Source: JAIEPT01 sp038217425 (lineage in GTDB: Bacteria > Planctomycetota > Planctomycetia > Gemmatales > Gemmataceae). Taken from it: 20,363 nt of DNA. Of this stretch, positions 1 to 7,500 are shown in pieces; position 1 is the stretch's first letter; every line of letters begins with the position of its first letter. The stretch covers positions 1-20,363 of the forward strand of contig JBBQPM010000121.1 of the NCBI GenBank assembly GCA_038217425.1. Direction: 5' to 3'. Below the pieces are notes generated by a model that worked only from the letters and a program-made list of their open reading frames with translations, made no database searches and was not told the origin of the DNA. The position numbers and the translations under genes were made by a program.

Positions 1-29
1 CGTTGCTCTACCCGCTGAGCTACAGGACG
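1..29 (-). tRNA. Partial tRNA, 5' part only (cut by window edge)
   Basis: The minus strand reads an acceptor strand CGTCCTG, then TA and a D-arm GCTC..GAGC with the usual GG in the loop, and then runs off the window before the anticodon. The amino acid cannot be read. It is the last visible member of the array. Confidence 0.8.
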
Positions 30-32
30 TTG

Positions 33-94
33 CCGACCTGGCGGGATTCGAACCCGCGACCTACGAATTAACATGTACTCCGAACCGGCAGTCG
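33..94 (-). pseudogene. tRNA-like relic, Asn(GTT)-like 3' half
   Basis: The 3' half is a good tRNA: T-arm GCGGG-TTCGAAT-CCCGC, acceptor strand CAGGTCG and discriminator G, preceded by TGTTAATTCGTAGGTC, which resembles the anticodon-to-variable region of bacterial tRNA-Asn. The 5' half is wrong. The anticodon stem does not pair, the D-arm is missing or reduced, and the only partner for the acceptor is CGACTG, which lacks one C. I read it as a decayed or truncated tRNA-Asn; a minimal unorthodox tRNA is the less likely alternative. Confidence 0.5.
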
Positions 95-193
95 GTCTTT
101 TTTCGATCGCGGCGACGGCGCCTGAAAGCCCGCCAACGAAGTTTTGACTCGGACGTTTCATGGTAAAGATGTAGTCCGAATCGGCAGTTGGCC
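73..193. repeat. Imperfect 25-nt direct repeat (73-97 and 169-193)
   Basis: Two copies of a 25-nt word starting ATGTASTCCGAAYCGGCAG match at 21 of 25 positions and lie 96 nt apart. One copy is the abnormal 5' half of the tRNA-Asn-like relic; the other lies just downstream of tRNA-Cys. The stretch between them (about 98-168) holds no tRNA or gene that I can see. A local duplication that damaged a tRNA gene is a possible origin. Confidence 0.6.
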
Positions 194-198
194 GGCAG

Positions 199-269
199 AG
201 ACGCCGAGGGGAGTCGAACCCCTCCGCCATCGGGTTGCAGCCGATGTCCAGGCCGCCTGGATCAGCGTC
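199..269 (-). tRNA. tRNA-Cys (anticodon GCA)
   Basis: The acceptor GACGCTG pairs with CGGCGTC, the anticodon stem ATCGG/CCGAT closes the loop CTGCAAC (U33 present, GCA at 34-36), and the T-arm is normal. CCA is not encoded; the bases after the discriminator read CTG. The gene lies 10 nt downstream of tRNA-Ala in the array. Confidence 0.9.
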
Positions 270-279
270 GTTCTCACAG

Positions 280-351
280 TGGACCGCCGGGGAATCGAAC
301 CCCGATTTCCTGGGTGCAAACCAGGCGTCGTACCGATTGGACGAGCAGCCC
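280..351 (-). tRNA. tRNA-Ala (anticodon TGC)
   Basis: The acceptor GGGCTGC pairs with GCGGTCC with a G-U pair at position 3-70, the classic alanine identity element. The anticodon stem CCTGG/CCAGG closes the loop TTTGCAC (TGC at 34-36). The discriminator is A and no CCA is encoded. Confidence 0.92.
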
Positions 352-362
352 ATTTCATGAAG

Positions 363-436
363 TTGCAGAGGCCGGAATCGAACCGGCGTCGAACGGCTTA
401 TGAGACCGCGCTGGATCCGCTCCAGTCCACCCCGCA
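363..436 (-). tRNA. tRNA-Met (anticodon CAT), probably elongator
   Basis: The acceptor TGCGGGG pairs with CTCTGCA, and the anticodon loop is CTCATAA. The stem lacks the three consecutive G-C pairs at 29-31/39-41 that mark initiator tRNA, and the 1-72 pair is formed, so an elongator is more likely. A tRNA-Ile with a lysidine-modified CAT anticodon cannot be excluded by eye. The 5' end lies one nucleotide from the 3' end of tRNA-Trp. Confidence 0.85.
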
Positions 437-437
437 G

Positions 438-507
438 CAAGGCCGGTAGGATTCGAACCCACTGCGTCGGTTTTGGAAACCGACTGCTCTCCCAGGAGCA
501 CGACCTT
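438..507 (-). tRNA. tRNA-Trp (anticodon CCA)
   Basis: The acceptor AAGGTCG pairs with CGGCCTT, the anticodon stem TCGGT/ACCGA closes the loop TTCCAAA, and the discriminator is G as expected for tryptophan. The T-stem contains one G-U pair. No CCA is encoded. Confidence 0.92.
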
Positions 508-512
508 GTGAA

Positions 513-585
513 AGCGTCCAGGGAGATTCGAACTCCCGCATCCGCCATGGCGAGGCGGCAGGCTGCCGAGCTACATCATGGACGC
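513..585 (-). tRNA. tRNA-Gly (anticodon GCC), with C33
   Basis: The acceptor GCGTCCA pairs fully with TGGACGC, and the anticodon stem CCGCC/GGCGG closes a seven-base loop TCGCCAT. This places GCC at 34-36 but C rather than the near-universal U at position 33. The discriminator is T (U) and no CCA is encoded. The odd position 33 raises the question whether it is fully functional. Confidence 0.85.
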
Positions 586-594
586 ATCAAACAG

Positions 595-665
595 TTCCGG
601 CGGCTGGAATTGAACCAGCTCCTTCCCGGCTTCATCGGGACGCTCGACCTTCGAGCTGCACCGGA
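595..665 (-). tRNA. tRNA-Phe (anticodon GAA)
   Basis: The acceptor TCCGGTG pairs with CGCCGGA, the anticodon stem TCCCG/CGGGA closes the loop ATGAAGC (U33 present), and the discriminator is A. The T-loop reads TTCAATT. No CCA is encoded. Confidence 0.9.
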
Positions 666-673
666 GACACAAG

Positions 674-746
674 AGCCAGCGGCGGGAGTCGAACCCGCAT
701 GTTCCGCTTTACGAAAGCGGCGCTCGGCCGATCGAGCATCGCCGGC
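674..746 (-). tRNA. tRNA-Thr (anticodon CGT)
   Basis: The acceptor GCCGGCG pairs with CGCTGGC, the anticodon stem CCGCT/AGCGG closes the loop TTCGTAA (CGT at 34-36), and the T-arm is normal. It reads ACG codons. No CCA is encoded. Confidence 0.9.
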
Positions 747-755
747 GTACTTCAG

Positions 756-829
756 GGTGGCCGGCGGGAGTCGAACCCGCACTACTCCGGTTCACAGCCG
801 GATCCCGCAACCGCTTTGGGTTCGGCCAC
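756..829 (-). tRNA. tRNA-His (anticodon GTG), no encoded G-1
   Basis: The acceptor GTGGCCG pairs with CGGCCAC, the anticodon stem TCCGG/CCGGA closes the loop CTGTGAA, and the discriminator is C73, the histidine identity base. The base before the acceptor on the minus strand is T, not the G-1 usually encoded in bacterial tRNA-His. The gene lies only 2 nt from tRNA-Arg(GCG). Confidence 0.9.
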
Positions 830-831
830 AG

Positions 832-905
832 TATCTCCGGCAGGAGTCGAACCTGCATAACCTCCGCCTTCGCAGGGCGGCGTGCATCCGCCACACTCCA
901 GGGAT
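832..905 (-). tRNA. tRNA-Arg (anticodon GCG)
   Basis: The anticodon stem CCGCC/GGCGG closes the loop CTGCGAA, so the anticodon is GCG (arginine, codon CGC). Bacteria normally read CGC with an ACG anticodon edited to inosine, so GCG is unusual. The acceptor ATCCCTG pairs with CGGAGAT except for a C-A mismatch at 4-69. The discriminator is A. The D-arm GTGT/GCAC is intact. Confidence 0.88.
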
Positions 906-916
906 ATCTCGAACAG

Positions 917-988
917 CACCTCGACCAGGAGTCGAACCCGGACCTCGACGTTCGAAGCGTCGCATGATCTCCGTTTCACCACCGAGGC
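917..988 (-). tRNA. tRNA-Arg (anticodon TCG)
   Basis: The acceptor GCCTCGG pairs with TCGAGGT (two G-U pairs), the anticodon stem CGACG/CGTCG closes the loop CTTCGAA with TCG at 34-36, and the discriminator is G. It lies next to tRNA-Arg(GCG); together the two could read all CGN codons except by strict CCG pairing. Confidence 0.9.
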
Positions 989-1004
989 GACTTCACTTCA
1001 AATT

Positions 1005-1076
1005 CTGCGGGTGATGGAATCGAACCATCCTCTCCGGGTTCAAAGCCCAGCGCCTACGCCAATCGGCCAACCCGCC
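1005..1076 (-). tRNA. tRNA-Gln (anticodon TTG)
   Basis: The acceptor GGCGGGT pairs with ACCCGCA except at 1-72 (G-A), consistent with the weak first pair typical of glutamine tRNAs. The anticodon loop is CTTTGAA and the discriminator is G, both as expected. Confidence 0.9.
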
Positions 1077-1085
1077 AATTTACAA

Positions 1086-1164
1086 TGTGTCGGGGAGGAG
1101 TCGAACCTCCACAGCAACGCGGGTGCTTTACAGGCACTTGGGCTCTCCGATGCCCAGCCGACAC
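1086..1164 (-). tRNA. tRNA-Tyr (anticodon GTA), long variable arm
   Basis: The acceptor GTGTCGG pairs perfectly with CCGACAC. The loop is CTGTAAA with GTA at 34-36, and an extended variable region of about 13 nt marks the class II tRNA-Tyr of bacteria. The outermost anticodon-stem pair is an A-C mismatch. The discriminator is A. Confidence 0.9.
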
Positions 1165-1175
1165 GAGGTTGATTG

Positions 1176-1259
1176 CGGAAGGAGAGGGAGTCGAACCCTC
1201 AAGGCTCATCGCTCGTCCGGGCTCGGACCGGATGCCGTCGCCCATCGGCTTGCCCTTCC
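1176..1259 (-). tRNA. tRNA-Ser (anticodon CGA), with C33
   Basis: The acceptor GGAAGGG pairs with TCCTTCC, the discriminator is G, the D-arm is GCCG/CGGC and the variable arm is long, all as expected for tRNA-Ser. The anticodon stem TCCGG/CCGGA closes a seven-base loop TCCGAGC, which places CGA at 34-36 but C at position 33 instead of U. No alternative stem register restores U33. Confidence 0.87.
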
Positions 1260-1267
1260 GTATTCAG

Positions 1268-1340
1268 TCTGGACGGCTGGAATCGAACCAGCGTGTTCCG
1301 GCTCCCGAAGCCGGCGGACTTGCCGCTCTCCCACATCCAG
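1268..1340 (-). tRNA. tRNA-Pro (anticodon CGG)
   Basis: The acceptor CTGGATG pairs with CGTCCAG, with the C1-G72 pair typical of proline. The anticodon stem CCGGC/GCCGG closes the loop TTCGGGA, and the discriminator is A. No CCA is encoded. Confidence 0.92.
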
Positions 1341-1348
1341 ATTTGCAG

Positions 1349-1421
1349 TGGGATCCGAGGGACTTGAACCCTCACCACCCTGGTTAAGAGCCAGGTATGC
1401 TGCCGCTAACACCTGAATCCC
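1349..1421 (-). tRNA. tRNA-Lys (anticodon CTT), first gene of the array
   Basis: The acceptor GGGATTC pairs with GGATCCC, the anticodon stem CCTGG/CCAGG closes the loop CTCTTAA, and the discriminator is A. It is the promoter-proximal tRNA of the array. A terminator-like hairpin ends only about 11 nt upstream of its 5' end. Confidence 0.92.
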
Positions 1422-1432
1422 AATAGCCAACG

Positions 1433-1462
1433 AAAAAGCCAGGCGTCTCGGAACGCCTGGCT
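1433..1462 (-). terminator. Rho-independent terminator upstream of the tRNA array
   Basis: A perfect 10-bp stem (AGCCAGGCGT/ACGCCTGGCT, loop CTCGGA) is followed on the minus strand by TTTTT. It could end a transcript arriving from the right, or act as an attenuator in the leader of the tRNA array, because only about 11 nt separate the T-tract from tRNA-Lys. Apart from this hairpin and a possible 33-codon frame, the 353-nt gap 1422-1774 holds no gene that I can support. Confidence 0.75.
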
Positions 1463-1491
1463 TGCAAGAAACTTGCACGCGGATTCAGGCA

Positions 1492-1593
1492 TTACGGAGG
1501 CGGAGCGGAATTATTCAGCGGCCACGAGGCTTGCCTCTGGGGCCGGTCCGCTTGCTGTTTCAATAATTGACGCCAACCACAAGTCACGTTCAT
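1492..1593 (-). CDS. Possible 33-aa ORF upstream of the tRNA array
   Basis: An ATG frame of 33 codons begins MNVTCGWRQL, has GGGAG about 3 nt before the ATG, and ends 30 nt before the terminator at 1433-1462. No domain or signal is recognisable. Its only support is position: the terminator implies that something is transcribed leftwards through this stretch. It may equally be a non-coding leader RNA. Confidence 0.2.
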   Translation of the reverse strand: MNVTCGWRQLLKQQADRPQRQASWPLNNSAPPP

Positions 1594-1694
1594 CACTCCC
1601 AAAAGCAGGTTACTCACTCATGACGAACCGACTGTGGAAAAGGTTCGGGCGAAATTGCGATTTTTCCGAGCAGTTCATTCCATGATCGGCAACC

Positions 1695-1723
1695 TTGCGT
1701 GTCCCGCGCCGTTGCAGTACGAT
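1695..1723 (+). promoter_or_regulatory. Candidate sigma70-type promoter for the DUF1501 gene
   Basis: TTGCGT, a 17-nt spacer and TACGAT precede the ATG at 1775 by about 50 nt. Each hexamer is only a partial match to consensus, so this is a weak call. Confidence 0.3.
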
Positions 1724-1774
1724 ATTTCGTACCCCCCCGCTTTGCCGAAAGGCCCTGCCGAAAAAGGACTCCTC

Positions 1775-3172
1775 ATGTTCTCCTTCTTCGATTCCCATTC
1801 GTCCGGCTCGCGCCGAGACTTTCTTCGCGTCGGCTCCCTGGGACTCGGGGGCGGTTTGTCCCTCGCGCAGCTCCTCGGCTCCAAGGCCCAGGCCGCGGCC
1901 GGTAGCCCGGTGGCCGACAAGTCGGTGATCTTTCTCTTCCAGCACGGCGGACCGAGCCAGTACGAAACCTTCGATCCCAAAATGTCCGCCCCCGAAGGCA
2001 TTCGCAGCACCATGGGGGAGATCCAAACGTCGATCCCCGGCGTCACCTTCGGCCCCGTCATGCAGCGGCTCGCCCGGCTTGCGGACAAGATCGCCATCGT
2101 CCGTTCCTACGTCCCGGGCGATGCCAATCACGACGCCAAGCCGATCGTTCATCGCGAAACGCTGGGCGCCAACCTCGGCTCGTTCTACTCCCGCGTCGTC
2201 GGCCTGAACCATCGCACCACCGGCATCCCGACCAACATGCTCCTCAACCCCGGCGCCATCGGGCCCGGCGCCCAACCCCCTACCACGGGGCTCGGCAACT
2301 TCCCGGCCACCGGTCCGCTCGGCGCCGCGTATGCCCCCTTCATGCCCGGGAGCAACAGCACGCTCCAGCAGAACATGCGTCTCTCCGTCCCCGCGCTCCG
2401 ACTCGACGACCGCCGAATGCTGCTCGGGCGGCTCGACTCCCTGCGCCGCGAACTCGACACCACCGGCGCCATGGAGACGATGGATCGCTACCAGGGCCAG
2501 GCGTTCGACGTGATTCTCCGCGGCGTTGCCGACGCGTTCGATCTTTCGCGCGAGGCGCCCCAGGTGGTGGCCCGCTACGACACCGCGCCGCTCGTGAAGG
2601 TCGAAAGCATTGACAAGAAGTGGAACAACCACAGGATGTACGCCGACCATGGCCGAACGCTCGGCAAGCTTTTGCTCTTGGCGCGTCGCCTGTGCGAAGC
2701 GGGTTGCGGCTTCATCACCGTCAACACCAACTTCGTCTGGGACATGCACGCCGACTCGAACAACGCCCCGTGCGAAGAAGGCATGGGCTACGTCGGCCGG
2801 CCGTTCGATCACGCCGTCTCCGCACTCATCGAAGACATTGAAGCCCGCGGGCTGAGCGAGCGGATCATGGTGGTGGCTTGTGGCGAGATGGGCCGAACGC
2901 CGCGCGTCAATCGGGGCGGCGGTCGCGATCACTGGGGCAACATCGGACCGCTCCTGGTTTACGGCGGCGGGCTTCGCATGGGACAGGTCATCGGCAACTC
3001 CAACCGCGACGGCGGCGAACCCGCGTCCGACCCGATCCGCATCCGCAACGTCATCGCGACGATCATGCACTACCTGCTCAACGTCCCCGAAGTGCGCCTG
3101 ATCCCCGGCATCGCCGGCGACGTCTCCCGCGTGATCACCGAAGGGGAGCCGATCTCGCAGCTGATGCCGTAG
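1775..3172 (+). CDS. DUF1501 family protein (Tat-exported)
   Basis: The 465-aa protein starts at an ATG preceded by AAAGGA, which is preferred over an upstream in-frame start at 1634 because it begins just before the signal sequence. Residues about 9-35 carry a twin-arginine signal (SRRDFLRVG, then a hydrophobic stretch and AQAAA), so export in folded form is predicted. The body has DUF1501 hallmarks: HGGPSQYETFDPK near the N-terminus, and GEMGRTPRVN followed by GGRDHW near the C-terminus. These motifs resemble metal-site motifs of the alkaline phosphatase/sulfatase superfamily. The family is abundant in planctomycetes and its substrate is not established. The gene converges on the DUF1552 gene with a long inverted repeat between them. 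No DUF1549/DUF1553 partner is adjacent. Confidence 0.95.
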   Translation: MFSFFDSHSSGSRRDFLRVGSLGLGGGLSLAQLLGSKAQAAAGSPVADKSVIFLFQHGGPSQYETFDPKMSAPEGIRSTMGEIQTSIPGVTFGPVMQRLARLADKIAIVRSYVPGDANHDAKPIVHRETLGANLGSFYSRVVGLNHRTTGIPTNMLLNPGAIGPGAQPPTTGLGNFPATGPLGAAYAPFMPGSNSTLQQNMRLSVPALRLDDRRMLLGRLDSLRRELDTTGAMETMDRYQGQAFDVILRGVADAFDLSREAPQVVARYDTAPLVKVESIDKKWNNHRMYADHGRTLGKLLLLARRLCEAGCGFITVNTNFVWDMHADSNNAPCEEGMGYVGRPFDHAVSALIEDIEARGLSERIMVVACGEMGRTPRVNRGGGRDHWGNIGPLLVYGGGLRMGQVIGNSNRDGGEPASDPIRIRNVIATIMHYLLNVPEVRLIPGIAGDVSRVITEGEPISQLMP

Positions 3173-3179
3173 TCGATCC

Positions 3180-3247
3180 GTTTAGCCGAAGACTTGGGTC
3201 GGCGCGAACAGGAATTTGTTCGCGCCGACCCAAGTCGGCGGCTAAAC
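3180..3247. repeat. Long inverted repeat between convergent genes
   Basis: Arms at 3191-3210 and 3217-3236 are perfect 20-nt complements around a GGAATT loop. An outer pair of 8-nt arms (GTTTAGCC/GGCTAAAC) is separated from them by 3-nt internal loops. No T-tract follows on either strand. It lies 8 nt after the DUF1501 stop and 11 nt before the DUF1552 stop, so it may end transcription in both directions or belong to a dispersed palindromic repeat family. Confidence 0.9.
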
Positions 3248-3257
3248 GTACAACCCG

Positions 3258-4556
3258 CTAAATACCCGCCAAGCGATCGCGCGAGTCGCCGAACTCCGGC
3301 AAGCGCAGGCCCATGCGGTCCATGATCGACAAGTACAGACTGCATAACTTCCGACGCTCGTTCCCCGCGTTCAGGTAATCAAGCGTTCGGCCCGTTTGCA
3401 GCGTGCCGCCGAGGCCCCCGGCGAGGACGAGCGGTACGTGCTGCCCGTTGTGGGCGTTCCAGTGCTCCGACACGAACATGATGCACGAATTGTCGAGCAC
3501 CGTTCGCTCCCCTTCCTGCATCTTCGAAAGTTTGTCGAGCAGATAGGCGTATTGCTCGATGTGGCAACGCACGATCGACTGGTACTGCGGGCCCTCGTTG
3601 CTGTGCGAATAGCTGTGATGGTCGTCGCGGATGTTGAGGAACGGGTAGACCTGGCCCGAGAGATCGCGCGACATCAGCAGCGTGGCGATGCGCGAGCGGT
3701 CGGTCTGGAAGGCGAGCGCGATGATGTCGGCCATCAGTCGGCAGTATTCGCGGAAGTCGCGCGGCTGGCCGACCGGCGGACGCTGATGCTGCCCTGCGTT
3801 CGCCGCGGGGTTCTCCTGGGCCTGTCGGCGATTGAGCCGTTGCACGTGCTGTTCAGTTTCGCGGACGGACGTCAGGTATTCGTCGATCTTGATGCGATCG
3901 GATCCGCTCACCTGGAGACGCACGTCATTGGCTTGCTCCAGCACCTGATCGAGGATGCTTCCTTGCAAGCGCCCGGCCTGATTGCCGAACAGGCTGTCGA
4001 ACGCGAGAGCGGGGTAGAGTTCGATCGGAATCGGGGAATCGGGGTTGCGCCAGGAGATGTGCGAGGCGTAAACCATCGAATACTGGCTTTCGTGGAAGCC
4101 GCTGACGGGCTGTTCGCAGCCGAGGACGAGGCTCGGCAGCGCGGTCTCTTCCTCGTAATGGCGGGCGAGCCGTTGATCCATGCTGATGCCGCCCTGGATG
4201 ATTCGGCCCCGGCGCAGGGCGGCGCCGGAGAGAATGTTGCCGGTGCATTTGGCGTGTCCGCCGTCGCCTTCGCGGTTGTGCAGTCCGCGGATGACGTTGA
4301 TCTTGGTCTTGAACGGCGCCAGCGGTTCGAGGCTATGCCCCAGTTCCATCGCGGCGCCGGTTCCGCGCGCCCACCAGTGCGGCGGCGAGATGCCGTCGCC
4401 GATGAAGAGGCACGCGAACCGCTTGGGAGACGTCGCCGTCGGGGTCGCGGCCTGGCCCAGCGCCTTGGCCGATTCCAGCCACGGCAGCGCGACCGAGACG
4501 CCGAGACCCTGAAGCAGCAGGCGGCGCGAGATCTTCTTCGAATCGGACATGGTCAT
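3258..4556 (-). CDS. DUF1552 family protein (Tat-exported)
   Basis: This 432-aa protein has a twin-arginine signal at its N-terminus (KISRRLLLQGLGVSVALPWLE, then AKALGQAA). DUF1552 features follow: FIGDGISPPHWW, GGHAKCTGNILSG, and a C-terminal MFVSEHWNAHNGQHVPLVLAGG. The family is found mainly in planctomycetes and relatives, usually beside a DUF1592-type haem protein as here; its activity is not established. The start ATG overlaps the upstream stop in ATGA, so translation is probably coupled. The next ATG, two codons in, would give the same signal peptide. Confidence 0.95.
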   Translation of the reverse strand: MTMSDSKKISRRLLLQGLGVSVALPWLESAKALGQAATPTATSPKRFACLFIGDGISPPHWWARGTGAAMELGHSLEPLAPFKTKINVIRGLHNREGDGGHAKCTGNILSGAALRRGRIIQGGISMDQRLARHYEEETALPSLVLGCEQPVSGFHESQYSMVYASHISWRNPDSPIPIELYPALAFDSLFGNQAGRLQGSILDQVLEQANDVRLQVSGSDRIKIDEYLTSVRETEQHVQRLNRRQAQENPAANAGQHQRPPVGQPRDFREYCRLMADIIALAFQTDRSRIATLLMSRDLSGQVYPFLNIRDDHHSYSHSNEGPQYQSIVRCHIEQYAYLLDKLSKMQEGERTVLDNSCIMFVSEHWNAHNGQHVPLVLAGGLGGTLQTGRTLDYLNAGNERRKLCSLYLSIMDRMGLRLPEFGDSRDRLAGI

Positions 4557-7500
4557 TTCCCTTTCGTGAACGCCGAGACGGAGAAATCTCGACAGCGCTG
4601 ATTGAGGAACTGGGGACTCGTGATAACGGTTTCGAACAAGGCGGGCAGGCGATCGTCGTTGGCTTTGAGGCTGGCTTGCATCGCATCGAGCAGGTCGTGA
4701 TCCGAAAGTTGCAGCGACCGGCCCAGGGCGTAGCCGAGAAACTTTTGGCTCAGCGTCTTATTAAACTCGCCTTTGCGGCTCATTACAAGATGTTTCGCGA
4801 ACTCCGGGACGCCGCGCGCCTCTTTGCCGCTGGGTAAATGCACGACGTTATCGACCGGTCTCCCGGCGAGATCCTTCGTCCGCGTTCGGCCGATCGGGTC
4901 GAACCCCTCCATCGACAGTCCGACCGGATCGAAGCGCACGTGACAGCGGGCGCATTTATTGTCGTCGGTGTGCAGCGCGAGGAGTTGGCGGATCGTCTTG
5001 CCGTTGGTGTCGGTCTCCTTGGCGGGGAGGACGGCGACGTCGGCAGGCGGAGCGGGGATGTGTTCGCCGAGCAAACGATGCACGACCCAGAAGCCGCGCT
5101 TGACGGGACTGGTTCGCTGCGGCTGGGAGTTCTTCGTAAGAAATACCGCCATGCCCATGACGCCGCCGCGACCTTGCTTCTGCAAACCGTCGATCATCTC
5201 CCATTCGCCGCCGTTGCCCGGAAACGGCATGCCGTAGTGCTGGGCGAGCTTCTTGGTGACGAACGTCTTGTCGCTGGAGAGCAGATCGGTGATCGGCAGA
5301 TTCTGCTGAATCAGATGCGTCGCCAGGCGCGTCGGCTCCTCGAACATCGCCAGACGCAGGGCGTCGTCGAACGTCGGGAAGGCCTGGCGATTGACCGCTT
5401 CCTGCTTCAGGAACTCGCGATGGCCGAACCATTGCCCGAAGAACTCCAGGGCGAATCGGCTCACCTTCGGATCCTTGAGCATGCGCCGCGTCTGCGCCCG
5501 CAGCACGTCGACGTCGCGCAGCTTGCCCGACTTGGCAACCGCGAACAGCTCCTCGTCGGGCATGCTCCCCCAAATGAAATAGCTGAGCCGGGAAGCGAGC
5601 GCGAAGTCCGGCAGCGGCGCGACGGTGTCCCCCGCGGCCCCGGCGACGAAGTGGTACGTGAAGTACGGCGACACCAGGATGCGAATGATCGACGCCTGCA
5701 CCGCCTGCTCGATGCCGTGGTCCTTGTCCTGACTGATGCCGTGGAAGAACTTCCGCATCTTCAAGAGTTCCGGCTCGGTCAGCGGTCGGCGATACGCCCG
5801 GCGTGCGAAGTCTTCGAGATCCTTCAGATACGTCGGCTCCATCTTCTGCAGCGTCTCGGTCCGGTACTTCAGACCGCTGCGAATGTCCTCGAAGAAGATG
5901 CTGATCGGATGCTTGGTCAGCTCGTCGCCGGTCGCTTTTACGCCGGAGCGCTTGAGGTAGAGTTCCTTGAAGCGGACGAGCGGTTCGTCCTTGATCAGTT
6001 CGGGATCCTCTTCTTTGATCGAATCGAAGTCGGGGTGCTTGAGGAAGTTTCGCTCGGAACGTTCGAAGAACACGAAGCCGCGGAGCATCTTGTGCCAGAT
6101 GTCGGTGACGAAGTTGAGTTCGTTCCACAGGCGATCGAGTTCCTGATTCTCGGCCGCGGACAGGACGAGTTTGCGGAGCGGCTGATCGTCGCGGAAGAAG
6201 CCTTCGATCAGGTGGAAGCCCGCCGAGACGCCTCGGGTACCGTCGACGAAGTAGAAGCGATTGGGGAAGAGACGGCAGAAGGCTTCGCCGGAAGTCCGGA
6301 TCTTCAGAGCGTCGGCGTGATCGGCTTCGAAGAGGGTGAGCACGGGCCGATTGAGGTCATCTCGGGTCGGCAAGCGGTCGAGCAGTTTGAACTGCACGGA
6401 GCCGCGCGTCGAGCCTTCGAGTTTGCAGTCGGCGAAGAAGTGGAGGTTCCCCTTGATCTTGAAGGCTTCGGCCGGGATGTCGATGTCGACCAGCGCCGGC
6501 GCCTTGAGGACGAGCGCATCGGGGTCGATGGCTTTGCGCTGCGGATGGACGCCGAACTCGAGTTTCTTGAGTTGTTCGGGGGCGTACTCGGCGAGAATGG
6601 CGCGGAGCGTCCAGTTTTTCTTCTTGGCGTCGGCGAACTTGGCGTTCTCGGGATTGCCGGTTGCGAAGCCGCCGGTCAGAACGACGTAGCCGTCCGCCTT
6701 GGTGGCAAGTGAACCGGAAAAATGAATCACGAGCTTCAGGCTCCCGCGCCCGGCGACGTTCGTGTATTCATAGCTAATTCGCTGACGCGTGAGGGCGTTG
6801 ACGTCGAACGCATCGCGTGTGCTCGCCATGCGCCGTCGGCGTTCGAGATGATCGACGGGACCGTTGCCGGCGTTCGCGACGATCGCCTGCGTTTCCGGCG
6901 GGCAGAGCCGTTGGCTGAGAAGGCGGATATCGGACGCCAGCGCCTTGATCGCAGAAAGCGCTTCGCCGGTGGGAGCGGACTCCTTGTCGTTCTTCGGGCC
7001 CGGGATGGCTTGCCAACGTTGGCGTAACCATCCGAGGTAGAACTCATCCGTGGCTTCGCCGTTCAATGCGTCCGAGAGCGTTTGCAAGTATCGCAGACTG
7101 AGCCGATGTTCTTTCGCCAGATCTTCGAGACCGATGACATGACGTAGCGCGCCGAGATGCTTGTGCTTCCACAACGCAGCGAGATACGTTTCATATTCGA
7201 CCTTGTGATCTTCGTAGAAGCGGAGGATTTGCTGTTCGTAGAATTTCTGCCGATCGGCGAAGGTGACGACCGGATGCGGCGCGAATTTGAGCCCCTGCGA
7301 CGTGAGCAGGGCGTGCTCGGCAACGAGCTGACCGGCGCCGTAATACTTCTTGAACAGGCTGGGGGACATGGTCAGCGCTTCGCCGGTGTTGTTGAATCCT
7401 TCGCCCGACGCGGGATCGAGCGGGAACGCAGCGGCCGGGCGTATATCAACGCCGGTGAGGTCGTGAATGGTGTTATCGAATTCCGCGTTGGTGAGGCGGC

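Noticed and set aside
30..198. A group I intron splitting the Asn-like tRNA
   Set aside because: The available stretch is about 100 nt, too short, and no 5' half with a matching acceptor is present.
144..1478. Several open frames across the tRNA array on both strands
   Set aside because: They run through paired tRNA stems and T-loops (recurring SRTRT-like or ESNRR-like words are translated T-arms), so they are shadows of RNA genes.
1610..3070. A 486-codon minus-strand frame
   Set aside because: Antisense to the first DUF1501 gene, whose Tat signal and motifs are clear.
3396..4601. A 401-codon plus-strand frame
   Set aside because: Antisense shadow of the DUF1552 gene; no recognisable domain.
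4838..6712. A 624-codon plus-strand frame
   Set aside because: It lies fully antisense to the DUF1592-type gene, has no family resemblance and a composition typical of GC-rich antisense frames.
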